Shown: positions 9,621 through 17,843 of the stretch, piece by piece
Layout of the letters: every line of letters begins with the position of its first letter
How positions within the stretch are numbered: the first letter of the stretch is position 1
Origin: Candidatus Gastranaerophilales bacterium
GTDB lineage: Bacteria > Cyanobacteriota > Vampirovibrionia > Gastranaerophilales > Gastranaerophilaceae
Direction of reading: 5' to 3'
DNA length: 64,000 nucleotides
Assembly (NCBI GenBank): GCA_944322755.1
Contig: CALUPY010000008.1
Coordinates: forward strand, 18,374-82,373
Program-made: the position numbers and the translations under genes
Notes under the pieces: model-generated
What the model saw: only the letters and a program-made list of their open reading frames with translations
What the model was told of the DNA's origin: nothing
Databases searched by the model: none

Positions 9621-12600
9621 CTAAATTTTTGCCGGAGGAATATTGTACTTCAGGTTTGCGAGTGTCACATGAGGATTCAATCCCTTAAAAGAAACATCTT
9701 TTCTCTTTTCGAGCATGTTGTTGCCATTGAAATCATACACTCTAAGGAGAGCCAATCCGTATGCACCTATACAAATTTTTTCTCCGCCTTTTTTCACAAT
9801 TTCACGTCCGTTGTCCGCAACGACGAATCTTTCCGACGGGTTAAGCGCATTGTAGTACTCGGTGCCGGCAGGAAGACCGGATGGCAGTCCGTACGGCGCA
9901 GCACCGTGCTGTTCAAGGCTTATGCAGTCAACATATCTTGTTTTATCAGAACGGTCGGGCTGTGCATTGTAGCCTGAATTGTGCAGCACACATACTGCAT
10001 CAGTTTTGTCGTTATAACGATAGAAGGCAGCAGCCATGTTAGTGCCGTTAGTTGCATTGTGTGTGAGTGGCGCAAGCGGAACAGTAGAACCGTTTACGAG
10101 TGCGGACGCGCCGGGCTGATTTCTGATATTAAATATATCCGCACACTCTCTGCGTTTTGCTTTCAACCAGTCGTAGTCTTTGTCAGTAAGCCATTCCCAG
10201 TGAATACGGTTTCTGTTAGCCTGTTTTTCGTTCTTTGCTTTAGTTTCCCAGCCGGTTTCACCCATTTCATCGCCGATGTAGTTCGTCGGCGTGCCGGGCA
10301 TGACAGTGTGCATAAAGAGCATGGCTTTATAAACATCTATTGCTGGCACAATTATGTCTTTAAATGCTGATATTTTAATTTTTTTCTCATCTTCCGGATG
10401 TTTTTCCAGATGTTCTTTGAAAGCCTTAGACGAATGTTTTGCCTCTTCAATTACATCGTCAATGTTTACATCAAACGGGGTTGAGCCGAAATTTTCAGCA
10501 TCGTAATAGATTTTTTCACCGTTCTTCGATGTTGCAATACCGGAAGCAAGTCTGATTACTGCATCTCTGAGAGCTGCTCTGCATTCGTTTGGCAGTGCTG
10601 CACAATCCTGCAGGTGACCTTCGTTAAGAAGAGTATTTTTCATGACTTCTGCTTTGTTGTCTTTAAACCTGTAAACATCGTCAATTGCAAGCATATGAAG
10701 GATTCTTGGTTTATCATGGTTGCCGACAAACAGGTGTGAGAAATTTACGTTATCCAAAAATCCTGAGAAGAGGTACGGAACATCATTATCTTTGTTGTAC
10801 AGTATTTGCTGTACAAGATTGTCCATGTTGTCATTTCTCTGTTTGTACTCATCACCCGGTTCTGTGACCATAGTGAAGGCACGGTATGGATTTGAATAAA
10901 GATATCTATAGTTCGATTGTGTAGTAAATCCGCCCTTGCCGACAAACTCAGCTTCTTTCGTGCCCCAATCCCAGTTCGACGGAATGTCATTTGTTAACTC
11001 GCCTATACTGTACTTTTTCGGGTTGTATTTATTAATTCCTTCATTAAATCTGCCCCAGAATTTTATAACCTTTTTCATGCACTCATCCGGCGACATAAGG
11101 TTTCTTTGAACAGAATCCCAGTCTCCGACGTCTTTAGAAGCGTCAATTCTCCAGTCCAAACCTGATTCTGTTTTTTCAATAACAAGTTTTGCAACATTAA
11201 TCGCATCTGAATCAAGATTTTTTAGTCTGTTGTAAAGGTGTTCCACAATATATGCACGTTTCTTTTCAGAAATATTGCGCAGGCCGCTGTCTAATTTATC
11301 AAGCAGTTTATCTGCGGTAGCCTCGGGAGAATGTTCAAATTGAAGATTCAGTGATTCAAGCGATACTTCTTTAAGTTTGTCAACCGGGTAGCCGAAAAAT
11401 TTGTCTTTTGAATCAAAAATCATATCCGGAGCTAAAGCTGAAACAACAAGGTATTTCACAATATCAGGTGCAATGATTGCATAAACTTCGCGGCCGTCCT
11501 GAGTCAATTCACCGTTTTCATCCAGCAATGTGCCGTCAAATTTATCCTCATCATCAAGTAGCCGCATTATTTCTTTTGCTTTTACAGTCATGACGCCGGC
11601 AAAAATTTTGTCAGCTTTTTCATAAACTCTGCGGTAGTCTTCCGGCATTTTAGAGTAATATTTGTCACCGTCTTTGTACATTTCATATCTGGATTTGCCG
11701 ACATAATCATCCGACACAGCAAGATTTTTTATGTACGGATAAGCAAGAACCGTCGTCAAATCAGGCGCAAATTCGATAGATTCCAGCGGTAAAGACATAA
11801 CGCCGTCTGTTATATTTTCTGGCATGACTGCTGCAGAAAGTTTGTATTTTCTGTTTCCGTCTGCGCCAAACTCCAGAAGGTTTTCAAGCGCAGAAGGCTC
11901 TTTTCCGTTCTTTTCAAAAGCAGCTGCGGCAGCCTGCGGGATTTTGTTCTCCCAGATTAATTCTTTCAGGGCATCTTCGTATGATACAGGAGTGCCGGTT
12001 AAGGATTTTATTTCTTTTATCTGGTCTTCAGAGAATTTGTTTTCCTTAATAAAAGTTTGCACAGCATTTTCAAAGGCATCTCCGTCGGTTATTTTTTCAT
12101 AGAGTTTGTCTGCCTGATTTTTCGAAATTTTTTCTTCCCAGATAAGTTCTTCAACAGCGGTTTTGTAATCTTTGCCGCTTTTTGTTTTTTCTTTAATCAG
12201 CGGTGCCAATTCATCTTTTTTCAATAGATTTTCAGCATCCATTTCATTAACAGCATTTTCAAATGCAAGTGATTTGAGTTTGTTTTCTGTGTCGCCGCTG
12301 ATTTTGTTATCCCAGATTAAAGAGACAACCGCGTCTTTTTCAGATTTTACACCCGAAACTTTTTTTGCAACTTCATCTGCTGTATATTCAACCAGGGTAC
12401 GCTGAACTTCGTTTGTTAAATATTTTGCGACCTGAATAATGTCGTCCTGCGTCTGGTACTGACCGGCAATCATTTTTGCGATTTTTTCAGGGTTTCCGGC
12501 TATCTCATCTGCATTAAGCGCAGATTCAGGAAACATAAATCTTTTTTTAGCAATGTCGGTATTTCCTACCCAAAGAGCGATACCGCCGTCTTTATTCGAT

Positions 12601-13919
12601 GGGACAATTTCGTAATTTTTCCATATAGTTAAAAAGTCTTTAGGTGTACCGATTTTTGTATTTTTGTATTTTTTATAATTTCTTTCGACTTCGGTCGGGG
12701 ATACCCTGAAAAACATCGCAGGAATAGTATCTTTCTTTTCGTAATATTTGCGTTTATTGTCAGCAAGCTTTTTGCCGTAAACATTGAAAGGTTTTTCAGA
12801 AAGAATCTGCTGCTCAGTCACCATTTCATCGTTAAAGACCTGAACAAAGGTCGGTTTTGCGGGGTCAAAGTTTTCATTTTTAACCATGCCTGTATCATCA
12901 AAGCCGCCTGTTGCATTTTCTTTAAAATTAACTTTGTACGGGCCGTTAATAACTGCAATTTTTACGTTTTTGTCCAGTTCTTTTGAACGCGGACGAATAC
13001 CCATGGCGAGTTTTTCATTTTCGAGGTTTTTCGTCTCGAACTGATAAACAAACGGAGATTTGTCTCTCCAGGTTACAATATCTGAAATATGTATACCTTG
13101 AAGACCTTCGTTTACATATGCTCCGTCATTGACCCAGTGCATGCCCATTTTGTAAATATCGAGCATGAGTTCTTTAAAATCCTTTAGAGTACCGAGATTT
13201 TCTGTCACCTGATACGGGTTTTCAGTCCAGTAGCCGTGGCTTGAAACATTATTATTTCCTGTAATCGGGCAGGAAATTACGCCGTTTGCACCGAATTCTT
13301 TGAGTTTCGGCAGTTTTTCCCGTATGCCCGGAATTGTGCCTCCGAGGTGATTAAAAGGAGTTCTTCTGATTTTTTCATTCTGTTCAGATATCTGCATATC
13401 GCTGACCGGAGCTTGTTTTCCTTCTTTTGTAAGAAATTTGTCAGGTTTTACATTAAAAGAATCGGGAAATATGTGCACCATCTGGCGGGGAAGCAGATGT
13501 GCGGAGTGATTTACAGGAGTAGCAATATTGTACTGGTATTCAGGATTTCCGATTTTTACTCCGTTTAAAAGTGTATAGTCATGATAGATTTTGCCGTTTA
13601 CACGAAATCTGTAACCGAGAAGATTGTCTTTTGAAAGGGGCAAATCCTCTTTTGTAATAGTTATTGAAGAAAAACCTTCGGGCATGGATTTTTTAATAGG
13701 ATTATCCAAAACTTTTTCTATATTTCCGTTTTCATTATAATAAAACGGCATCAACTCTATCTCAGCACCCTTTGGCGCATTAGGAAGGTTAATCGTGTAT
13801 ATTTTTTCTCCCTTATTGTCCGTTGTCAAAACATGGTGCCCGAAATTCGGTCTGGACATAGTTTTTTTCTGTCTGTAGGCAGATTTGTTAATTGAGTTTT
13901 CCCCGGTAATCTTCAGCAT
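9621..13919 (-). CDS. Giant GH13-like (alpha-amylase superfamily) protein with large helical insertion
   Basis: A 1432-residue protein with a split GH13 barrel. Region I is around Asp265 (HWVNDGAYVNEG). Region II carries the likely nucleophile Asp926 (WRIDASKDV), region III the likely acid/base Glu974 (SIGELTND), and region IV His1068-Asp1069 (VGNHDKPR). MPGTPTNYIGDEMG and the following NRIHWEW match the end of amylase barrels. Regions I and II are about 660 residues apart, several hundred more than usual; the extra part includes three helical units with LIW-E/D-N/E-KI motifs at Trp536, 594 and 656. No signal peptide is seen, so it is probably cytoplasmic and acts on an alpha-glucan or storage polymer. 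The exact substrate is unknown. Confidence 0.85.
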   Translation of the reverse strand: MLKITGENSINKSAYRQKKTMSRPNFGHHVLTTDNKGEKIYTINLPNAPKGAEIELMPFYYNENGNIEKVLDNPIKKSMPEGFSSITITKEDLPLSKDNLLGYRFRVNGKIYHDYTLLNGVKIGNPEYQYNIATPVNHSAHLLPRQMVHIFPDSFNVKPDKFLTKEGKQAPVSDMQISEQNEKIRRTPFNHLGGTIPGIREKLPKLKEFGANGVISCPITGNNNVSSHGYWTENPYQVTENLGTLKDFKELMLDIYKMGMHWVNDGAYVNEGLQGIHISDIVTWRDKSPFVYQFETKNLENEKLAMGIRPRSKELDKNVKIAVINGPYKVNFKENATGGFDDTGMVKNENFDPAKPTFVQVFNDEMVTEQQILSEKPFNVYGKKLADNKRKYYEKKDTIPAMFFRVSPTEVERNYKKYKNTKIGTPKDFLTIWKNYEIVPSNKDGGIALWVGNTDIAKKRFMFPESALNADEIAGNPEKIAKMIAGQYQTQDDIIQVAKYLTNEVQRTLVEYTADEVAKKVSGVKSEKDAVVSLIWDNKISGDTENKLKSLAFENAVNEMDAENLLKKDELAPLIKEKTKSGKDYKTAVEELIWEEKISKNQADKLYEKITDGDAFENAVQTFIKENKFSEDQIKEIKSLTGTPVSYEDALKELIWENKIPQAAAAAFEKNGKEPSALENLLEFGADGNRKYKLSAAVMPENITDGVMSLPLESIEFAPDLTTVLAYPYIKNLAVSDDYVGKSRYEMYKDGDKYYSKMPEDYRRVYEKADKIFAGVMTVKAKEIMRLLDDEDKFDGTLLDENGELTQDGREVYAIIAPDIVKYLVVSALAPDMIFDSKDKFFGYPVDKLKEVSLESLNLQFEHSPEATADKLLDKLDSGLRNISEKKRAYIVEHLYNRLKNLDSDAINVAKLVIEKTESGLDWRIDASKDVGDWDSVQRNLMSPDECMKKVIKFWGRFNEGINKYNPKKYSIGELTNDIPSNWDWGTKEAEFVGKGGFTTQSNYRYLYSNPYRAFTMVTEPGDEYKQRNDNMDNLVQQILYNKDNDVPYLFSGFLDNVNFSHLFVGNHDKPRILHMLAIDDVYRFKDNKAEVMKNTLLNEGHLQDCAALPNECRAALRDAVIRLASGIATSKNGEKIYYDAENFGSTPFDVNIDDVIEEAKHSSKAFKEHLEKHPEDEKKIKISAFKDIIVPAIDVYKAMLFMHTVMPGTPTNYIGDEMGETGWETKAKNEKQANRNRIHWEWLTDKDYDWLKAKRRECADIFNIRNQPGASALVNGSTVPLAPLTHNATNGTNMAAAFYRYNDKTDAVCVLHNSGYNAQPDRSDKTRYVDCISLEQHGAAPYGLPSGLPAGTEYYNALNPSERFVVADNGREIVKKGGEKICIGAYGLALLRVYDFNGNNMLEKRKDVSFKGLNPHVTLANLKYNIPPAKI

Positions 13920-14123
13920 AACTATCCTTTTTTACACACTGTACATACAATAATTCTAAAAAGAAAAATAAAAAAACTTGCTACCCGCATGGTGAAATAT
14001 AAAAACTTTGTTACATTTTTTTATAAACCGCCGGAACCATAGAGCAATAAGCCTCTCCCGTCAGTTGAGACTCGTTCTTGGAATCTTTTGATATAAAAGA
14101 AATTATGATGTAAAATTATAAAT

Positions 14124-15239
14124 ATGAAAAAGATATTTATTTATTTCCTGCTTCTGGTGTTCGGTTTTATGAATTTTCCGGTTGCAGTGGCGGCGGAGGA
14201 GACCTTTCAGGGGCATGCCGAATATACAGATAAAATGCATAAAGAAAACGAAAACCTGTTTACGGGCGAAGTGGACTCACTTGACTCAAAAGATGTCATA
14301 AAAATGACTGTATCACAGGTTTTGAGCTCTGGATATACAGAAGAGGGCGATGAATTTTTTGCGGAAATTTCAAACGAAGTCAGCGGAGACAAAGGCGTAA
14401 TCCTTCCTGCAGGCACAATTGCCCACGGTCAGGTCAGAGAGATTCAAGAATCTAAACGCCTCGGCCGTGACGGATGGATTGAGGTGAGTTTTGACTATCT
14501 TGTGACTCCTGACGGCAGAGAAATACCAATAGAAGGCAAAATGTCCACGAAAATGAATCCGGTTCTCGGCACAGGGAAAGTTGTTGCCCAGAACATAGGC
14601 TACACTGCTGCAGGCGGAGTGGTCGGCGGTCTGGTTGCACTCAATCTCTTCGGACTCCCTGCCGCAATCTCCAGCAACGGTACAACCTTAGCCGGAGGTG
14701 CTGCAGTAGGCGGGGTTGTGGGGCTTGGCATGGCGCTTTACCGTAAGGGCAAGGATGTTCTCATTTCCCCGGGTGATGAAATAAGAGTTAAAGTGACAAG
14801 CTCCGTAAAGCTTCCTGTTTTTACCGAAGAAGCTCTCAGGCAGGAGGAGATAAAATACGACGGGCTTAACGTAAAAATTACAAACGTTGCAATAGAAAAA
14901 GACCCGTTCGGCGTTGAAAACACTATCACGATTTCTCTTGTAATCACAAACCTTACAGACAAATACTTTACAGGTTTTGATATAGCACTGATGAATGACA
15001 TGAACGCCGTGTTTTATCCGTCCGTATTCGGTGACACGGGGCTTATGTTTTCAAAAATAAAACCCGGGGACCGCGTAACGGGGAAAATCTCATTTGCGGT
15101 AGACAATGTAAAACGCAAGCACTGGCTTGTGTTCAGTGACAGAATGGAAAGAAAACCGGTCGCAAAACTTTCTATCGATAATGCAAAACGAGATATTGCA
15201 AACAAAAAAAAGAAGAAAAAGAAAAAAGACAAATCCTAA
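14124..15239 (+). CDS. Exported glycine-zipper protein (paralogue of the gene at 20544)
   Basis: A 371-residue protein with signal peptide (MKKIFIYFLLLVFGFMNFP, cleavage near residue 24). A beta-rich domain follows with the pattern 'V-LPAGT-x-HG-x-V', VTPDGREIPIEGK. Two Gly/Ala-rich stretches (about 155-215) look like glycine zippers, and ISPGDEIRVKV comes after them. The C-terminal 120 residues form a separate domain and the protein ends in a long Lys run. The gene at 20544 shares the central domain and the zipper, so the two are paralogues. Likely envelope-located; function unknown. The AAA/AAG-rich end (about 15205-15235) is prone to slippage. Confidence 0.78.
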   Translation: MKKIFIYFLLLVFGFMNFPVAVAAEETFQGHAEYTDKMHKENENLFTGEVDSLDSKDVIKMTVSQVLSSGYTEEGDEFFAEISNEVSGDKGVILPAGTIAHGQVREIQESKRLGRDGWIEVSFDYLVTPDGREIPIEGKMSTKMNPVLGTGKVVAQNIGYTAAGGVVGGLVALNLFGLPAAISSNGTTLAGGAAVGGVVGLGMALYRKGKDVLISPGDEIRVKVTSSVKLPVFTEEALRQEEIKYDGLNVKITNVAIEKDPFGVENTITISLVITNLTDKYFTGFDIALMNDMNAVFYPSVFGDTGLMFSKIKPGDRVTGKISFAVDNVKRKHWLVFSDRMERKPVAKLSIDNAKRDIANKKKKKKKKDKS

Positions 15240-15356
15240 GCCTGTTTGTGGCCGGACTCTGTCCTATTTGCGCCCGTATATACCATTCATACAAGCAAGC
15301 CGCACTCGAACAATATTTAAGTTTTGTTTCAATTTAAGGGCCATATATCTTTTTGC

Positions 15357-16394
15357 ATGACAATTTTTTTGCTGTTTTGTTTTCATACGGATATGAATTT
15401 ATCGCAGACAGTATCATTTAGTCAGGCGCAATCAAAAAATTTGCTTGCAGCCCTGAAAATGAGTCAGGATAACAGACTTAAACTCCAGGCAGACGAAGCC
15501 TCGAAAGAAGGCTACTTTGAGCGTGCAATTGAGCTGTATGAAAAAGCTCTCGAAATAAATCCGGACAACACATCAGTTTTTATTCCTCTGGCAAAAACCT
15601 ATAAGTTCAATAATGACTTTAAAAATGCAATAAAATACTTTGAAAAAGCGCTGGCAATAGAACCGGATGATGTTGAAAACAGAACCCTTCTCGGTGAATG
15701 TTATAAAAATAACGGTCAATATTCAAAAGCAAAACTCCAGTTTGAACAGGTGCTCGGGCAGCGTCCGAATTATGATTTTGCAAAAAGAAATCTTCTTGAA
15801 ACAGAAAACTACATGCTTGCTCTGATTGACCCGCAGCAAGCAAGAGAAGAAAAACAGGCAGCAGCGCAGGCAAATCTAACTCAAGCAGTAAAGCTTGCAT
15901 GCAGCTTTTTTCCGAAGAGATTTTTTAAAGACATGCAAGATATTACAGTCTCTTTTAACAAAACAGCGAGCATGGCAGGCCGTTCAAATATCGCACAGTA
16001 CGAGCATAACAAGCGAGAAATCACTGTCATGGAAGACTATGTGTATGCAAACCCCACTCTTGTCGCGAGTTATATAGTCCATGAAAATATTCACGCTAAA
16101 GACAATGACCCGTACACCTCAATACGCGAAGAGCAGGACGCATACAGAAAGCAGTGCGAATTCTGGATAAAACACGGACAGGGAATAGAAGATCCGGAGA
16201 TGGATTTTGTTGTGGGATTATACAAAAAATCAGCGGAGGATTTGGACAAAAGAGTAGCGGAAGTATACAGATTGCGAGACAAAAATATTCCTGAAACCTC
16301 TTACAATCACCCGCCCGCAAACAAAAAAATTGCGGCAACCGTGTCTTTGACCGGCGGTGCAAAAACGCTTAAAGCATATGACATAATTGCATAA
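15357..16394 (+). CDS. TPR protein with HExxH metallopeptidase-like motif
   Basis: I start the gene at ATG 15357; an in-frame TTG at 15324 would add 11 residues. The N-terminus is hydrophobic (MTIFLLFCFHTD) and may be a signal peptide. Three TPRs (about residues 38-145, e.g. GYFERAIELYEKALEINPD) precede a C-terminal domain. That domain contains VHENIHAKD, an HExxH motif at His242-Glu243-His246, with Glu residues 12-13 positions downstream (SIREEQDAY) that could be the third zinc ligand of a gluzincin. This suggests a zinc peptidase or a protein built on that fold; activity is inference. The leuD-type promoter lies inside its last codons. Confidence 0.75.
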   Translation: MTIFLLFCFHTDMNLSQTVSFSQAQSKNLLAALKMSQDNRLKLQADEASKEGYFERAIELYEKALEINPDNTSVFIPLAKTYKFNNDFKNAIKYFEKALAIEPDDVENRTLLGECYKNNGQYSKAKLQFEQVLGQRPNYDFAKRNLLETENYMLALIDPQQAREEKQAAAQANLTQAVKLACSFFPKRFFKDMQDITVSFNKTASMAGRSNIAQYEHNKREITVMEDYVYANPTLVASYIVHENIHAKDNDPYTSIREEQDAYRKQCEFWIKHGQGIEDPEMDFVVGLYKKSAEDLDKRVAEVYRLRDKNIPETSYNHPPANKKIAATVSLTGGAKTLKAYDIIA

Positions 16395-16406
16395 ATGTGT
16401 TATAAT
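16378..16406 (+). promoter_or_regulatory. Promoter of the leuD-type gene
   Basis: ATGACA (16378-16383) and TATAAT (16401-16406) are 17 bases apart, overlapping the 3' end of the TPR gene. AGGGGGAG at 16422-16429 is the ribosome binding site before ATG 16436. Confidence 0.7.
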
Positions 16407-16435
16407 AGCGCTGAAATACAGAGGGGGAGTTTTAA

Positions 16436-16936
16436 ATGTCATACAGAGGAAAAGCTTTTAAATTCGGAGACAACATTAGCACAGACCACATTGCACCGGG
16501 CAGACTGTTTCACCTACGCTCAAACCTTGAAGAATTTGCAAAACACGTTCTTGAAGATGCAGATGAAACATTCGCTTCAAGAATGGAAAAAGGTGATTTT
16601 GTCGTCGCTGGGAACAACTTCGGTCTCGGGTCATCAAGAGAGCATGCTCCGCAGATAATAAAAATTGCCGGTGTCAGAGCAGTTCTCGCAAAATCATTTG
16701 CCAGAATTTTCTACAGAAATGCCATCAATATCGGGCTTTTGCTTATTGAATGCGACACTGACGGAATTGATGCCGGTGACGAACTCGACGTGGATATAAA
16801 AGCAGGTGTTGTTAAAAATCTTACTCAGGGAACAGAAATAAAAATTACGCCGCTGCCTGATGTTATGATAAAACTGCTCGATGACGGCGGACTCATTGAA
16901 CACATAAAGAAAAACGGCGATTTTAAACTGGTATAA
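16436..16936 (+). CDS. leuD: 3-isopropylmalate dehydratase / homoaconitase-type small subunit
   Basis: A 166-residue swivel-domain subunit of an aconitase-superfamily isomerase. It pairs with a LeuC-type iron-sulphur subunit, not present here, to interconvert 2- and 3-isopropylmalate or a related substrate. KFGDNISTDHIAPGR, GNNFGLGSSREHAP and AKSFARIFYRNAINIG are family signatures. The substrate loop reads HLRS (26-29). In archaeal homologues the YLRT-type loop goes with homoaconitase and YLVY-type with isopropylmalate isomerase, so the substrate is not certain. It has its own promoter and ends at a terminator. Confidence 0.88.
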   Translation: MSYRGKAFKFGDNISTDHIAPGRLFHLRSNLEEFAKHVLEDADETFASRMEKGDFVVAGNNFGLGSSREHAPQIIKIAGVRAVLAKSFARIFYRNAINIGLLLIECDTDGIDAGDELDVDIKAGVVKNLTQGTEIKITPLPDVMIKLLDDGGLIEHIKKNGDFKLV

Positions 16937-16957
16937 ACAAAGTGCTTTTTGAATAAT

Positions 16958-16991
16958 AAAAGAGCAGATTGAATATTCAGTCTGCTCTTTT
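16958..16991. terminator. Bidirectional rho-independent terminator
   Basis: An 11 bp perfect stem (AAAAGAGCAGA 16958-16968 with TCTGCTCTTTT 16981-16991) has T runs on both strands. It lies between the convergent leuD-type and DprA-like genes and can serve both. Confidence 0.88.
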
Positions 16992-17014
16992 TTATTATAA
17001 CTTTAGATATTTCA

Positions 17015-17584
17015 CTAATCCAGATAAAAAGCTGTAATAACTTTATGCGATTCTTCCGCATACTCAATAGCTTTGTGAAGAGTGTTAGAGGTATGCGAAA
17101 GGAAACATATAAGCTGCTGGCATTCGTCAATGATTTCTCTGTTGCAGATACGGCTTGCGTCAGCGAGCGTCATCATAGCCCTGTCTGCATGTTCAATAAT
17201 ATTCGGAACACCGATTAACTGATCCTGAACGTCAGATGGCTGCTGTCCGATAGTCTGGGGCAAAATAACTTTCAAATTATTAGGTTCGGTTTTCATTGCA
17301 CCGCGGATAGCAGCAGCGTTAGTACCGCTTGAACCGCCGCTAGTGATAATAGTATTGCCCAAACCCACAAGCGCAGAAGACAACGTCTCAATAATCTGCT
17401 GGTGCGTAATCGGAAGATTACGGCTGCCGATTATCGCAATGCGCTTTGCTGTCTGCTGTATAGTCGCGAGCTCCATTGCAAGCTGGTCTACTGTATTCAC
17501 TTTGTCTTCAGGAATTGTGTCCAAATCATCTGTGGGAACCATAATAGTTGGTTGCTGCTGGTTTTCTTTGTTATCTTCTGACAT
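17015..17584 (-). CDS. DprA/SMF-like Rossmann protein
   Basis: A 189-residue protein with the nucleotide-binding fold of DprA/Smf and LOG proteins: RIAIIGSRNLP near residue 48, then ITSGGSSGTNAAAIRGAM near 80, and a closing region with FLSHTSNT. It is much shorter than true DprA and lacks its SAM and winged-helix parts. Cyanobacteria carry similar short proteins labelled 'DNA recombination-mediator protein A'. The first 30 residues are polar and disordered (Gln-rich). Function in transformation is not implied. A possible promoter is at 17650-17677. Confidence 0.75.
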   Translation of the reverse strand: MSEDNKENQQQPTIMVPTDDLDTIPEDKVNTVDQLAMELATIQQTAKRIAIIGSRNLPITHQQIIETLSSALVGLGNTIITSGGSSGTNAAAIRGAMKTEPNNLKVILPQTIGQQPSDVQDQLIGVPNIIEHADRAMMTLADASRICNREIIDECQQLICFLSHTSNTLHKAIEYAEESHKVITAFYLD

Positions 17585-17649
17585 TCATCTACCCTATTAT
17601 CTAATACTTAACTTTTCTTTATTTTACTAAAAAAAATATTTCGTTTATT

Positions 17650-17677
17650 ATAATAGCATAAATTATCAAATTTTCAA
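17650..17677 (-). promoter_or_regulatory. Possible promoter of the DprA-like gene
   Basis: Read on the minus strand, TTGAAA (17672-17677) and TATTAT (17650-17655) are separated by 16 bases in an AT-rich stretch, about 65 bases before the start codon. Confidence 0.4.
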
Positions 17678-17843
17678 ATTTTGTCCGCGAAAAATTCGTG
17701 ATAAATAACGCTAAGTCGAACTATAGCCTGACTTTACGGAATTTATAAGCGGCAGGATAAGAAGGAATTTTGAGCGGGATATAAAAAATGCACCGGCTGC
17801 AGGACTGCTGCGCCGCAGGATTAGATTATAGTAAAAGGCAGAA

